The notes under the pieces were generated by a model. It was given only the letters and a program-made list of their open reading frames with translations, ran no database searches and had not been told where the DNA came from. From the NCBI GenBank assembly GCA_009773335.1, contig WRPF01000003.1:26596-90595 (forward strand): a DNA stretch of 64,000 nucleotides. Reading direction: 5' to 3'. This DNA is from Caulobacteraceae bacterium (GTDB lineage: Bacteria > Pseudomonadota > Alphaproteobacteria > Caulobacterales > Aquidulcibacteraceae). The position numbers and the translations under genes are program-made. Of this stretch, positions 53,176 through 63,523 are shown piece by piece (positions within the stretch are counted from its first letter, which is position 1; each line of letters begins with the position of its first letter).

Positions 53176-54060
53176 TCAAACCGACGCCTCCGCCGAATCG
53201 ATGCCAAGAACGCGCGCCGCGTTTCCCTTGAAGATGTCCTGATGAATGTTCTCGCGGAATCCCGCCTCCCGGAAGTCCTTCATCCATCGGTCTGGCGTGA
53301 TGAGCGGAAAATCCGATCCGAACAGGAACTTGTGGCCAAGCTGTGTGTTGGCGTAGCGGACGATCTGCGGCGGGAAGTACTTGGGACTCCATCCGGACAA
53401 ATCAATGTAGACGTTCGGCTTGTGCAACGCCATGGAGAGTGCTTCATCCGTCCACGGCCATGACGGGTGAGCGAGAACGACCTTGATGTCGGGAAAATCC
53501 ACGGCCACGTCATCCACGAGAATGGGCTGGCCATACTTCAGCCGGATGCCGCCGCCGCCGCGCATGCCCGAACCAATCCCGGAATGGCCCGTGTGGAAGA
53601 TCGCCGGCAGACCATGTTCGGCGATGACCTCGTAGATGGGCCAAGCCATCCGGTCATAGGGATGGAAATCCTGAATCGGCGGATGAAACTTGAATCCTTT
53701 CACGCCATACTCGGAGATCATCCGGCGCGCCTCGGCGGCTCCCGCCTTGCCCTTGTGCGGATCGATCGAGGCAAACGCGACCATGATGTCGGCGTTCGCG
53801 GCGGCGGCCTCTGCGATCTCCTCGTTCGGAATGCGCCGCATGCCAGTGCCCGCCTCGCTGTCGACGGTGAACATCACAAAGCCGATCTGGCGTTCACGAT
53901 AGTAGGCGATCGTTTCCTCGATGCTCGGACGCTTGGGCGCCGTCCTGAAATAGGCAGTCGCCGCGTCGTCGAAAGCCTGCTGGATCGGGTCATGCGGGCG
54001 GCAGCACGACACCTCCGCGTGGGTATGGAAATCGATCGCGACCAGTTTTTCCAGATCCAT
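53176..54060 (-). CDS. amidohydrolase-2 family metal-dependent hydrolase
   Basis: 294 residues of the ACMSD-like TIM-barrel group. The metal-binding opening is AIDFHTHAE near residue 8-16; GFKFHPPIQDFHP, AIFHTGHSG, VVLAHPSWPW and the late Asp in LFGSDFPLI are the remaining barrel motifs. Family members decarboxylate or hydrolyse aromatic acids (LigW, LigJ, acyl-CoA hydrolase-like types). Its place between ferA and the transporter suggests a step in hydroxycinnamate side-chain or ring metabolism, but the reaction is unknown. The start at 54060 is 13 bases after ferA. Confidence 0.85.
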   Translation of the reverse strand: MDLEKLVAIDFHTHAEVSCCRPHDPIQQAFDDAATAYFRTAPKRPSIEETIAYYRERQIGFVMFTVDSEAGTGMRRIPNEEIAEAAAANADIMVAFASIDPHKGKAGAAEARRMISEYGVKGFKFHPPIQDFHPYDRMAWPIYEVIAEHGLPAIFHTGHSGIGSGMRGGGGIRLKYGQPILVDDVAVDFPDIKVVLAHPSWPWTDEALSMALHKPNVYIDLSGWSPKYFPPQIVRYANTQLGHKFLFGSDFPLITPDRWMKDFREAGFRENIHQDIFKGNAARVLGIDSAEASV

Positions 54061-54073
54061 GACCGCCTCCGCC

Positions 54074-56194
54074 CTACGCTTCCAGAAGGATGAGCGCGTC
54101 AAGCGCGACGAGTCCTTCGCCAGCTGGCCTGGCGACCACCGGGTTGAGGTCGATCTCGCTGATCCGCGGTTCGGTCGCCATGAGGTCCGCCATGTGGGCG
54201 ACCGCGCCGGCAATCGCATCGAGATCGACAGGTTGCGAGCCCCTGAATCCCGTCAGCAGCGCCGCGCCCTTGAGCTTGAGCAGCTCCAACTTGATCTCTT
54301 CCACTGCAAGGTTTGGCGCGAGAATTCGAAAATCCTTCATGACTTCCGCCTGGACGCCGCCGAACCCGACGAGCATGACCGGTCCCCATTGCGGGTCGCG
54401 TTTGGCGCCCAGGATCAGTTCCACACCCTTTGCGTCCATGCGTTCAACCAGCACGCCGTCGAGCGCCAGCCCCGGCGAATACGCTTCTATGTTGGACGCC
54501 ATGCGCGTCCACGCGCTTCTCACGGCCGCGCCGGAGGTCAGCCCCAGAATGACGCCGCCCGCGTCGCTCTTGTGCGCAAGTTGCGCGGACTGGGCCTTCA
54601 TGACTACGGGGTAGCCCAACGCCTCGGCGACCGACACAGCCTCATCCGCGGTTGTAGCGAGGCGACCCTCCGGAAACGTGACCCCCGCGCTGCGCAGGAT
54701 GATCTTGCTTTTGTACTCCGGCACGACACCCGAACCCGTCGGAAGATCAATCGGTGGCCTGGCTCGCACAGTGCGACGGGGGACGCCGTTCCCGGCGCGA
54801 TGCGCCAAGCTTGTCAGCCCGGCCAGCGCCCTGATGGCGCGCTCCGCGGTCGATATGCAGGGAACGCCAAGCGCCCTCAACCCGGCGAGGTAGTCTCGCG
54901 GGACGTCGACGCCGTCATCGACGCCTGAATAGATGATCGGAACGGCGGGCCTTGTCTCGCCAATGGCCTGGATTATCGCAGGCAGCTTGAGACCGCAGGT
55001 GGTTGCGTCGGTCTGGATGATGGCCAGGAGCACACACCCTGCACGGGGATCGCCCGAGAGCGCCGAAATGCTGCGCTTGTAGAGATCACGATCCACCAGC
55101 GCCTGCGCGGTCAGGTCGACCGGATTGCTGACCGACACGAACTCGGGAAGCGCTGCGCGCAGCGCTGGCGAGTCATCGTCGGTCATCACCGGAAGATGCA
55201 GACCGACGTTTTCTGCAAGGTCGAGCGACAGCGCCTTGAACGCGCCCGATTCCGTCAGGACCACAGCGCCGCCCGCTCCGAAGGCCGGCGCGCGCATGAC
55301 GATTTCCGTCATGTCGCCAAGCTGCTCGAGTGTATCCGCCACAATGACCCCGGCGCGTTCGACGAGCGTGCGCATGACGCCGTAGTCGCCAGCCATCGCG
55401 CCGGTGTGCGTGGCGGCGGAATGGCGCGCCGCCTCGCTGCGGCCGGGGTGAAGCAGCAGGATCTGCTTGCCCGCTTTGATGGCGCTCGCCGCAAGCGCAA
55501 GAAAGCGCGCCGGATCGCGGAACTGCTCGACGATCATCGCGATCATCCGCGATGATGGATCGCGGATCATGTACTCGACGAAATCCTCCACGCCGGTGGC
55601 GGCTTCGTTCCCGGTCGAGACCGAGTACGTCACGCCGACATCCTTGCTGGCGAGCGTCGTGCTCAGCACCGCGGCCATCGCCCCGCTCTGGGAGACAATC
55701 GCGACGCCCTCCGCGCCAAGATCGGCTGCTGGCGTCTCCACGAAAGTCAGCGCCACGCCATCGACGTTGTTGACGAAGCCGAGGCAGTTCGGTCCCTCAA
55801 CGGCCATGCCGCTTTCGCGCGCGATGCGTGCGATTTCGCGCTGCTCTGCAAGCCCTTCCTCGCCGCCTTCAGCGAAGCCGGCGGAGAAGATCACCGCCGC
55901 TCCGACCTTTTTGGCCGCCAGCATCGTCAAGGCCCGGAGAACGCCTGCTCTCGGGATGGCGAGCACCGCAGCGTCAACGCCGTCCGGCAGGTCCGCAATG
56001 TCCTTGACGCAGGCTCGCCCATTGATTTCGGTCCTCCTCGGATTGACGAGATGAACCTCGCCGCTGAAACCAGCGCGTTCCAGATTCCTGAGAACAGACG
56101 AGCCAAGCACGCCCGGCGTCGGCGAGGCGCCGACGATGACCACGGATCTTGGTTTGAGCAGTCGATCGAGAACCACCGCGGGTCGCCCGTTCAT
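54074..56194 (-). CDS. ferA: feruloyl-CoA synthetase, NDP-forming acyl-CoA synthetase family
   Basis: 706 residues with fused subunits. It has a CoA-binding domain (PRSVVIVGASPTPGVLGSSV, residues 15-34), a succinyl-CoA-ligase-like domain with the phospho-His at about 263 (ATHTGAMAG) and a C-terminal ATP-grasp half (KSKIILRSAGVTFPEG near 500 onward, VMKAQSAQLAHKSDAGGV). The Sphingobium FerA is of this ADP-forming type. ATGA overlap with ferB gives strong support for ferulate or other hydroxycinnamate activation. Confidence 0.9.
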   Translation of the reverse strand: MNGRPAVVLDRLLKPRSVVIVGASPTPGVLGSSVLRNLERAGFSGEVHLVNPRRTEINGRACVKDIADLPDGVDAAVLAIPRAGVLRALTMLAAKKVGAAVIFSAGFAEGGEEGLAEQREIARIARESGMAVEGPNCLGFVNNVDGVALTFVETPAADLGAEGVAIVSQSGAMAAVLSTTLASKDVGVTYSVSTGNEAATGVEDFVEYMIRDPSSRMIAMIVEQFRDPARFLALAASAIKAGKQILLLHPGRSEAARHSAATHTGAMAGDYGVMRTLVERAGVIVADTLEQLGDMTEIVMRAPAFGAGGAVVLTESGAFKALSLDLAENVGLHLPVMTDDDSPALRAALPEFVSVSNPVDLTAQALVDRDLYKRSISALSGDPRAGCVLLAIIQTDATTCGLKLPAIIQAIGETRPAVPIIYSGVDDGVDVPRDYLAGLRALGVPCISTAERAIRALAGLTSLAHRAGNGVPRRTVRARPPIDLPTGSGVVPEYKSKIILRSAGVTFPEGRLATTADEAVSVAEALGYPVVMKAQSAQLAHKSDAGGVILGLTSGAAVRSAWTRMASNIEAYSPGLALDGVLVERMDAKGVELILGAKRDPQWGPVMLVGFGGVQAEVMKDFRILAPNLAVEEIKLELLKLKGAALLTGFRGSQPVDLDAIAGAVAHMADLMATEPRISEIDLNPVVARPAGEGLVALDALILLEA

Positions 56195-57039
56195 GCGCGC
56201 TTCTTCGGCTTCTGCTTGGAGAGATCGTAGGCGCCCAGACCGGGCTTGTAGGACTTGTCGTCGAGAAACTGCTTCATCCCTTCCGTGCGGCCTTCAGGAT
56301 CAAAGGAGTCTGCCGCCTCCTGCGCACGGATGAGGTAGTCCTCCGCGTTTTCGTAAGTCATTTCCACGACGCGCCGCACGGAGTCCTTGGTCGCCTTCAG
56401 GGCGACAGGATTTTTCTTCAGAAGGCGTTCGCACACCTCATCCACCCGCTTCTTGAGGCTAGCGGCGGGGACGGATTCGTTGACGAGCCCCGCTGCCGCA
56501 GCCTGGGGTCCGGAGAGATTTTCCCCCAACATCGCGTGATACATGGCGTCGCGAAAACCCATAAGGCTGGTCACCACCTTCGTCGCGCCACCGCCCGGCA
56601 GAATGCCCCAATTGATTTCGGACAGTCCGAATTGAGCATCATCTGCGCAGAAGGCCAGGTCGCATGCGAAGAGCGGTCCGTAGGCGCCGCCGAAACACCA
56701 ACCATTGACCATGGCGATTGTCGGCTTCTGGTACCAGCGAAGTCGCCGCCACCAAGTGTAAGCCTCGCGCTGCGATTTCCTCACGCCGGCAAGGCCGTTG
56801 GCCGCAGACTCGCGGAAGTATTCCTTGAGATCCATCCCCGCGGTCCACGCCGCACCTTCGCCGGACAGCACCAGCACGCCGACATCGTCGCGAAACTCAA
56901 GTTCGTCGAGAACTTCGAGCATGCGCCGGTTCAGCGAAGGGCTCTGCGCGTTCCTCTTCTCGGGGCGGTTGAACTTCACCCACGCCACGCCGCCCTCGAC
57001 CGAAAAGTCGACGGTGTCCTTTGCCTTGCGCTCACTCAT
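56191..57039 (-). CDS. ferB: feruloyl-CoA hydratase/lyase
   Basis: 282 residues of the crotonase family, very like the 4-hydroxycinnamoyl-CoA hydratase-lyase of Pseudomonas. Shared blocks are [35 protein letters not shown] and FGLSEINWG with catalytic Glu at about 141; Tyr235 (EDYLI) and the tail MKQFLDDKSYKPGLGAY also match. It splits feruloyl-CoA to vanillin and acetyl-CoA. AAGGA precedes the ATG. It is first in the operon and divergent from the MarR gene. Confidence 0.94.
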   Translation of the reverse strand: MSERKAKDTVDFSVEGGVAWVKFNRPEKRNAQSPSLNRRMLEVLDELEFRDDVGVLVLSGEGAAWTAGMDLKEYFRESAANGLAGVRKSQREAYTWWRRLRWYQKPTIAMVNGWCFGGAYGPLFACDLAFCADDAQFGLSEINWGILPGGGATKVVTSLMGFRDAMYHAMLGENLSGPQAAAAGLVNESVPAASLKKRVDEVCERLLKKNPVALKATKDSVRRVVEMTYENAEDYLIRAQEAADSFDPEGRTEGMKQFLDDKSYKPGLGAYDLSKQKPKKRA

Positions 57040-57271
57040 TTCACGGTTCCTTCAGTTCCTGCGATCAAGCCGCGCTTGAATGCGTTCGACCTTCGGCCAA
57101 TCGGGCGCACCAAACCCGGCCCGCGGCTGGCCGCACACCGGCGGGAGCCGCGCGCACAATCTCCGCCAGCGGCCTGGACTGTCTTCTGCGCGCCCTCACT
57201 TTTTCCTCACACCGCCACTCATCCCCGGAGCGGGGTTGACGCGGTCGACCACGACTTGTTTTGTTATAGTG

Positions 57272-57292
57272 TATAGCGCAAATACCGCTATA
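57272..57292. promoter_or_regulatory. operator in the ferB / ferC divergent promoter
   Basis: TATAGCG and CGCTATA form perfect 7-base arms with a 7-base spacer, 17 bases before the MarR start at 57310. It is a typical MarR-type site, probably bound by the ferC product and relieved by feruloyl-CoA as in Sphingobium. Confidence 0.7.
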
Positions 57293-57309
57293 TGCAATAG
57301 TGTTTGCGA

Positions 57310-57729
57310 ATGACCTCTGATCCGTTGACCCCATTTTTTGGTTACGCCCTCCGGCGTGCGTCCAACGCCTCCGTGGCGCAGCTGACGCCGGCGCTGAACG
57401 CTTTGAACCTTCGGCTCGCCGAGGCGTCGACGCTGGTCATCATTCAGGGAAGCCCCGGAATCACGCAGAGCGAACTGGGAAGGATGCTCGATATCGCCAG
57501 CGCCAACATGGCGCCCATGATCGGAAGGCTCGACGAGCGCGGCCTGATCAGCCGGGTCCGCGTCGATGGCCGGTCCCAAGGACTGCGGCTGACGGCCGAG
57601 GGCGAGGACCTGGCGGCGGCAGCGTTGAAGGCCTTCAGGACCCACGAGGAGCAACTCGCCGCCCACATCCCTCCCGAGTTCGCGGACGTCATCCTGGAGA
57701 CGCTCAACGACATCTGGCAGTCGGAGTAG
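57310..57729 (+). CDS. ferC: MarR family repressor of the fer operon
   Basis: 139 residues, compact MarR: helix LTPALNALNLRLAEASTLVIIQG, recognition region GRMLDIASANMAPMIGRLDERG near 57-78 and wing RVRVDGRSQGLRLTAEGEDL. It is divergent from ferB with its own palindrome, the arrangement seen for FerC of Sphingobium. The ATG at 57310 is chosen over a TTG two codons earlier. Confidence 0.88.
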   Translation: MTSDPLTPFFGYALRRASNASVAQLTPALNALNLRLAEASTLVIIQGSPGITQSELGRMLDIASANMAPMIGRLDERGLISRVRVDGRSQGLRLTAEGEDLAAAALKAFRTHEEQLAAHIPPEFADVILETLNDIWQSE

Positions 57730-57753
57730 CCGGCGCTGAGCCGCCGTCAGCCC

Positions 57754-58194
57754 TTATGTTTTGGCGCAGACTTGGCCGAATTGAAGCTTCAGGAGCAAGC
57801 GCAACAGATCCGCACCCTCCCGAGCCGTCAGGCTTTCGGTAATCGATCTTTCAGCGGCTCGTACATGGTTCAGCATGTCACCGACGATCAATTCTGCATG
57901 ATCTGTCAGGAACAACCCATTGCTGCGCATGTCCCGACCCTGACGGCGATCCACCAGTCCAAGCTCCTCCAGGCGGTCCACAAGCTTCATCGCGCTGGAG
58001 CGATTGACGCTCAGCATGCGCCCCAGGGAGGTCTGGTCGCATCCCGGATTTTCGCGAATAAGTAGGAGTGCAGCCAATTTGGCGGGCGAAATTCCGAAGC
58101 CGTCCAGCACCGCGCGCGCGTTGCTTGTGAGCAGCAGGTGACACTTCTGCATCTGGTATCCGAGCAGCGTCTCGAGATCGCATCCTTCCTTCAT
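57754..58194 (-). CDS. MarR family regulator, likely of the vanillin dehydrogenase gene
   Basis: 146 residues. The DNA-binding part is PAKLAALLLIRENPGCDQTSLGRML, SVNRSSAMKLVDRLEELGLVDRR and wing GRDMRSNGLFLTDHAE. It is convergent with ferC and divergent from the aldehyde dehydrogenase at 58397, with a palindrome in between. It is clearly a different protein from ferC and from the 22-kb MarR. Confidence 0.88.
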   Translation of the reverse strand: MKEGCDLETLLGYQMQKCHLLLTSNARAVLDGFGISPAKLAALLLIRENPGCDQTSLGRMLSVNRSSAMKLVDRLEELGLVDRRQGRDMRSNGLFLTDHAELIVGDMLNHVRAAERSITESLTAREGADLLRLLLKLQFGQVCAKT

Positions 58195-58221
58195 TCGCCT
58201 TCAACACTCTTCTTGCGATTT

Positions 58222-58240
58222 TTGTATCATCGGGATACAA
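58222..58240. promoter_or_regulatory. operator upstream of the second MarR gene
   Basis: TTGTATC and GATACAA form perfect 7-base arms with a 5-base spacer, 27 bases before the MarR start and 156 bases before the aldehyde dehydrogenase start. It is probably the site of autoregulation and of control of the dehydrogenase. Confidence 0.7.
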
Positions 58241-58396
58241 TAACAAAAGTGAGCAGCGTCGGCCAGCCGGAACCTTGTATCCAGCGCCAAAGAACGCTCA
58301 GGGAGAATGCGGATGTTTCGGCGATTGTGGGGCGCCGCGCGGGTCGGCGAAGACGGAAGAGCTCGTGCAAAAGGGCAAGTCGTGCGGAGGAATACA

Positions 58397-59809
58397 ATGA
58401 AGGCCCGTGAATATCGCATGCTCATCGATGGTGATTTGATCGCCGGCAGCAGCGCGTTCGACGTCATCAACCCGGCGACAGCCGAGCCGTTCGCGCAATG
58501 TCCGAAGGCGGACGAGGCGATTCTGGAGCGGGCGATCACCGCCGCGAAGCGCGCCTTCCCAGCCTGGTCGGCCAAATCCATCGAGGAGCGCGCCAGGCTC
58601 GTGGACAAGCTGGCCGATGCGCTGGAAGCGCGCGCGCCGGAATTCGCCGGTCTGCTCACATCCGAACAGGGAAAGCCGCTCGATCAGGCGATGTTCGAGA
58701 TCATGGGCAGCGTGTTCACGTTGCGGGCCTTCGCGCAGATGCGGATCGAAGCAAAATCCATTCGCAACGCCAACGGAAATCTTGTCATCGAACATCGCAC
58801 GCCCCTTGGCGTCGTCGCCGCCATCACCCCCTGGAACTTCCCTGTCATCCTGCTGATGAACAAGCTGGGCCCGGCGCTTGTGACCGGCAACACGATGGTC
58901 GCCAAGCCGGCGCCGACAACGCCGCTCACGACGCTGCTCTTTGGCGAGATTTGCAAGGATATCCTGCCGCCCGGCGTGGTCAACATCATCTGCGACCAGA
59001 ATGACCTTGGGTCGAAGCTGACCAGCCATCCCGACATCGCCAAGGTCGCCTTCACGGGTTCGACCGCAACCGGGAAAAAGGTCATGGCGTCTGCGGCTGG
59101 CGGCGTGAAACGGGTGACGCTCGAGCTTGGCGGCAATGACGCCGCCATCGTCCTGGATGACGTCGACCCGATCGCGGCGGCGGGGAAAGTCTACGACGGC
59201 GCCATGGCGAACGCCGGTCAGATCTGCGTGGCGATCAAACGCGCCTATGTGCCCGAGGCCATGTACGACGATGTCTGTAACGAACTCGCGCGGCTCGCAA
59301 AAGCAGCGGTCGTCGACGACGGCGCCAACCAGGGGACGCAGGTAGGCCCGATCCAGAACCGGATGCAGTTCGAGAAAGTCAAGAAGCTCCTCGACGACGC
59401 GCGTCAGCGCGGCCGTGTTCTCGCTGGCGGCGCACCGCTCGACCGACCCGGATATTTCATTCCCCCGACCATCATCAGGGACCTTGATGATGACGCCCCC
59501 CTCGTGCGCGAGGAACAATTCGGCCCGGTGCTGCCGGTGCTCAAGTACAGCAACATCGACGACGTGATCGCCCGCGCCAATGATTCTGAATATGGACTTG
59601 GCGGCACAGTGTGGGGCCGCGACCTCGACCGCGCCATCGAAGTCGCAAAGCGCATCGATTCGGGCACAGTCTGGGTCAACCAGCATCTCGCGATCGACCC
59701 CAACATCCCCTTCCGCGGATCGAAGCAGTCGGGAATCGGCGGGGAACTCGGAGAAGCGGGCCTGCACGAATACACCCAGGCGCACATTGTGAACGCCGTT
59801 CCACTTTAG
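58397..59809 (+). CDS. ligV: aldehyde dehydrogenase, probable vanillin dehydrogenase
   Basis: 470 residues. PWNFPVILLMNKLGPALVTGN near 145, FTGSTATGKKV near 220, the base Glu in LELGGND near 243 and the nucleophile Cys in NAGQICVAIKR near 276. It belongs to the ALDH branch with succinate-semialdehyde and vanillin dehydrogenases. GGAGG lies 7 bases before the ATG; the frame upstream is open but non-coding. The next step after FerB is vanillin to vanillate, which this enzyme would supply to LigM. Confidence 0.87.
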   Translation: MKAREYRMLIDGDLIAGSSAFDVINPATAEPFAQCPKADEAILERAITAAKRAFPAWSAKSIEERARLVDKLADALEARAPEFAGLLTSEQGKPLDQAMFEIMGSVFTLRAFAQMRIEAKSIRNANGNLVIEHRTPLGVVAAITPWNFPVILLMNKLGPALVTGNTMVAKPAPTTPLTTLLFGEICKDILPPGVVNIICDQNDLGSKLTSHPDIAKVAFTGSTATGKKVMASAAGGVKRVTLELGGNDAAIVLDDVDPIAAAGKVYDGAMANAGQICVAIKRAYVPEAMYDDVCNELARLAKAAVVDDGANQGTQVGPIQNRMQFEKVKKLLDDARQRGRVLAGGAPLDRPGYFIPPTIIRDLDDDAPLVREEQFGPVLPVLKYSNIDDVIARANDSEYGLGGTVWGRDLDRAIEVAKRIDSGTVWVNQHLAIDPNIPFRGSKQSGIGGELGEAGLHEYTQAHIVNAVPL

Positions 59810-60492
59810 AGCGTTGCCGTCCCCGCCAGCATGGCGAGGTGAATCATATCCGCGTTTCCCCGCGCGATGAGGCCGGCCGACTCGGATCCGAGGTGCTCTG
59901 CGTGATCGCCCTGGCAGGTGAAGCCCGCGACAGCGGGCGCCTTGGCGGCCGTGTGCTCGATGTGCAGGAGTTTGCCTACGCGTTCGTAGCGGACGGCCGA
60001 CGCCTTGGGTTCGAGACGCGACAACCGGCTGAGCACCAGCCGCGCGAGCCTGCCGGTGGGGGTGGAGCACGCAAGCCTGAACCGACGCGCGACGGCCGGT
60101 CCGGTCATACGCGCGTCGCCAGCCCAATCGCCTCCATGATCGCCCGATTGCTGACATCGCCCGGCTGCGCCGCGACGGCGGCTTCCGCGCGCTCATGGTC
60201 GGCGCGCGACACCGCGTCAACCGCCGAGTGTGCGCGTTGGCGGAGGAAGTGCAGATCAAGCTCTCGCAGGCTTGCAGCGCGCGCCGCGTTGCGCGCGCAC
60301 GCTGCGCAGCTGAACGGCGTTACTCTGCGTCGTGGCGTCGACCTCAGCAATCAGGCGACCTTCCCGCAGTGCGCGAACCCACCGCGCGCGCTGGCCGCCG
60401 AACTCGGACGGAACGTGCGCCGCGCCATCTATTCGAGTTCGCCATTGACGACCCCGGATTGCTGCGCAACAGAGTGACCGGCGGCTGGGAGA
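59810..60492. other. 683-base stretch without a confident gene
   Basis: Two short leftward open frames overlap by ATGA (60350 to 60105, 81 codons; 60108 to 59806, 100 codons; the second includes GFTCQGDHAEHLG). Neither matches a family that I know. The frames could be a small unknown operon or the remains of a larger gene broken by frameshifts. No repeat, tRNA or terminator was seen. Confidence 0.4.
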
Positions 60493-60786
60493 ATGCAGAT
60501 GCCGGTTCTCACTGGATTGGTGCGGACACAGCACGCAGGCAAATACCTCGGTCAGCTGTGCAAGCATTGGTCACACAAGTTTGAAGCCAGCTGTGCTGCC
60601 GACAATGGAAGCGTCGACCTGCCCTTCGGCCGTACGGAGTTCCGGGCGAGTGACGACGTTTTGACGATCGTGATCAGTCTCAATCCGGGCGCCGACACGG
60701 TGCTCGCAAGAGATGTCGTTGCGCGCCACCTGAACCGTTTTGCCTTCCGCGAGGCGCCGCTCACAATCGAGTGGGCCGAAGCATAG
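60493..60786 (+). CDS. DUF2218 family protein
   Basis: 97 residues with the DUF2218 pattern: GKYLGQLCKHWSHKFEA near residue 16-32, a short sheet, and HLNRFAFREAPLTIEW at the end. The family is small, cytoplasmic and often near siderophore-interacting proteins; its role is not known. A second ATG two codons in is an alternative start. It is not obviously connected to the aromatic genes around it. Confidence 0.75.
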   Translation: MQMPVLTGLVRTQHAGKYLGQLCKHWSHKFEASCAADNGSVDLPFGRTEFRASDDVLTIVISLNPGADTVLARDVVARHLNRFAFREAPLTIEWAEA

Positions 60787-60833
60787 CGACTATCGCGGGC
60801 CTTGCAGATCCCATCTTGGTCCCGGCTGATCGT

Positions 60834-62753
<1,920 letters not shown>

Positions 62754-62761
<8 letters not shown>

Positions 62762-63428
62762 ACCTTAGGCCCATCTCGGCGAGCTTTTCACGCATGTTGT
62801 AGATGTCGAGCCCGAGTTCGCCCGCCGCGAGGCGACCGCGCTTGTCCTCCTCGGCCGCTTCGCGCGCCCGCGCCTTGGCGAGCACGTCCGCGGCGGTCGC
62901 GCGCGGCACGACGCAGATTCCGTCATCGTCGGCCACGACCACATCACCCGCGTTGACGAGGGCGCCGGCACACACCAGCGGCACGTTCACGGAACCGAGC
63001 GTGGCCTTGACAGTACCCTGGGCGTGCACCGCCCTCGACCAGACCGGAAATCCCATGACCGCAAGGTCGCGCACGTCACGCACGCCCGCGTCAATCACAA
63101 GGCCCCTGCACCCCCGCGCCATCGCGGACGTGGCCAGGAGATCGCCGAAATAGCCGTCGCTGCACGGCGACGTGGGTGCGAGGACGAGAATGTCGCCGGG
63201 CGCGAGCTGCTCGATCGCGACGTGCACCATCCAGTTGTCACCCGGCGGCGCGGAGATGGTGACTGCCGATCCGGCGACGCGCGCGCCCGCATAGATCGGC
63301 CGCAGGGCCGGACCAAGCAGCCCGGTTCGCCCCTGCGCTTCGTGGACAGTGGCGACCCCGCACGCCCCAAGCGCGTCGATCACGTCAAGCGGCGCCCGCG
63401 CGACGTTCTGTACAACAATGCCGGCCAT
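62754..63428 (-). CDS. ligK: 4-carboxy-4-hydroxy-2-oxoadipate aldolase
   Basis: 224 residues of the RraA-like class II aldolase group. [20 protein letters not shown] near residues 26-45, GDILVLAP, and [12 protein letters not shown] near 107-118 (Arg and Asp metal/substrate residues) are the family signatures. It produces pyruvate and oxaloacetate, the end of the 4,5-cleavage pathway. It is first in the ligK-ligU-ligI operon and divergent from the LysR gene. The ATG at 63428 is preferred over an upstream extension with no similarity. Confidence 0.92.
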
Positions 63429-63523
63429 GCCTCTCGGCGCTCCCGCGTTCTTGCCCCCTCTTACGGCCGCCCGCAAACGGGCGACAGTCCGATCTATGCC
63501 AGTGCCATAAGTGAATGCTAATA

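Noticed and set aside
58298..60259. 653-codon open frame on the minus strand opposite the vanillin dehydrogenase-like gene
   Set aside because: His/Arg/Asp-rich shadow of a high-GC gene; the plus strand has clear ALDH motifs and a good ribosome-binding site.
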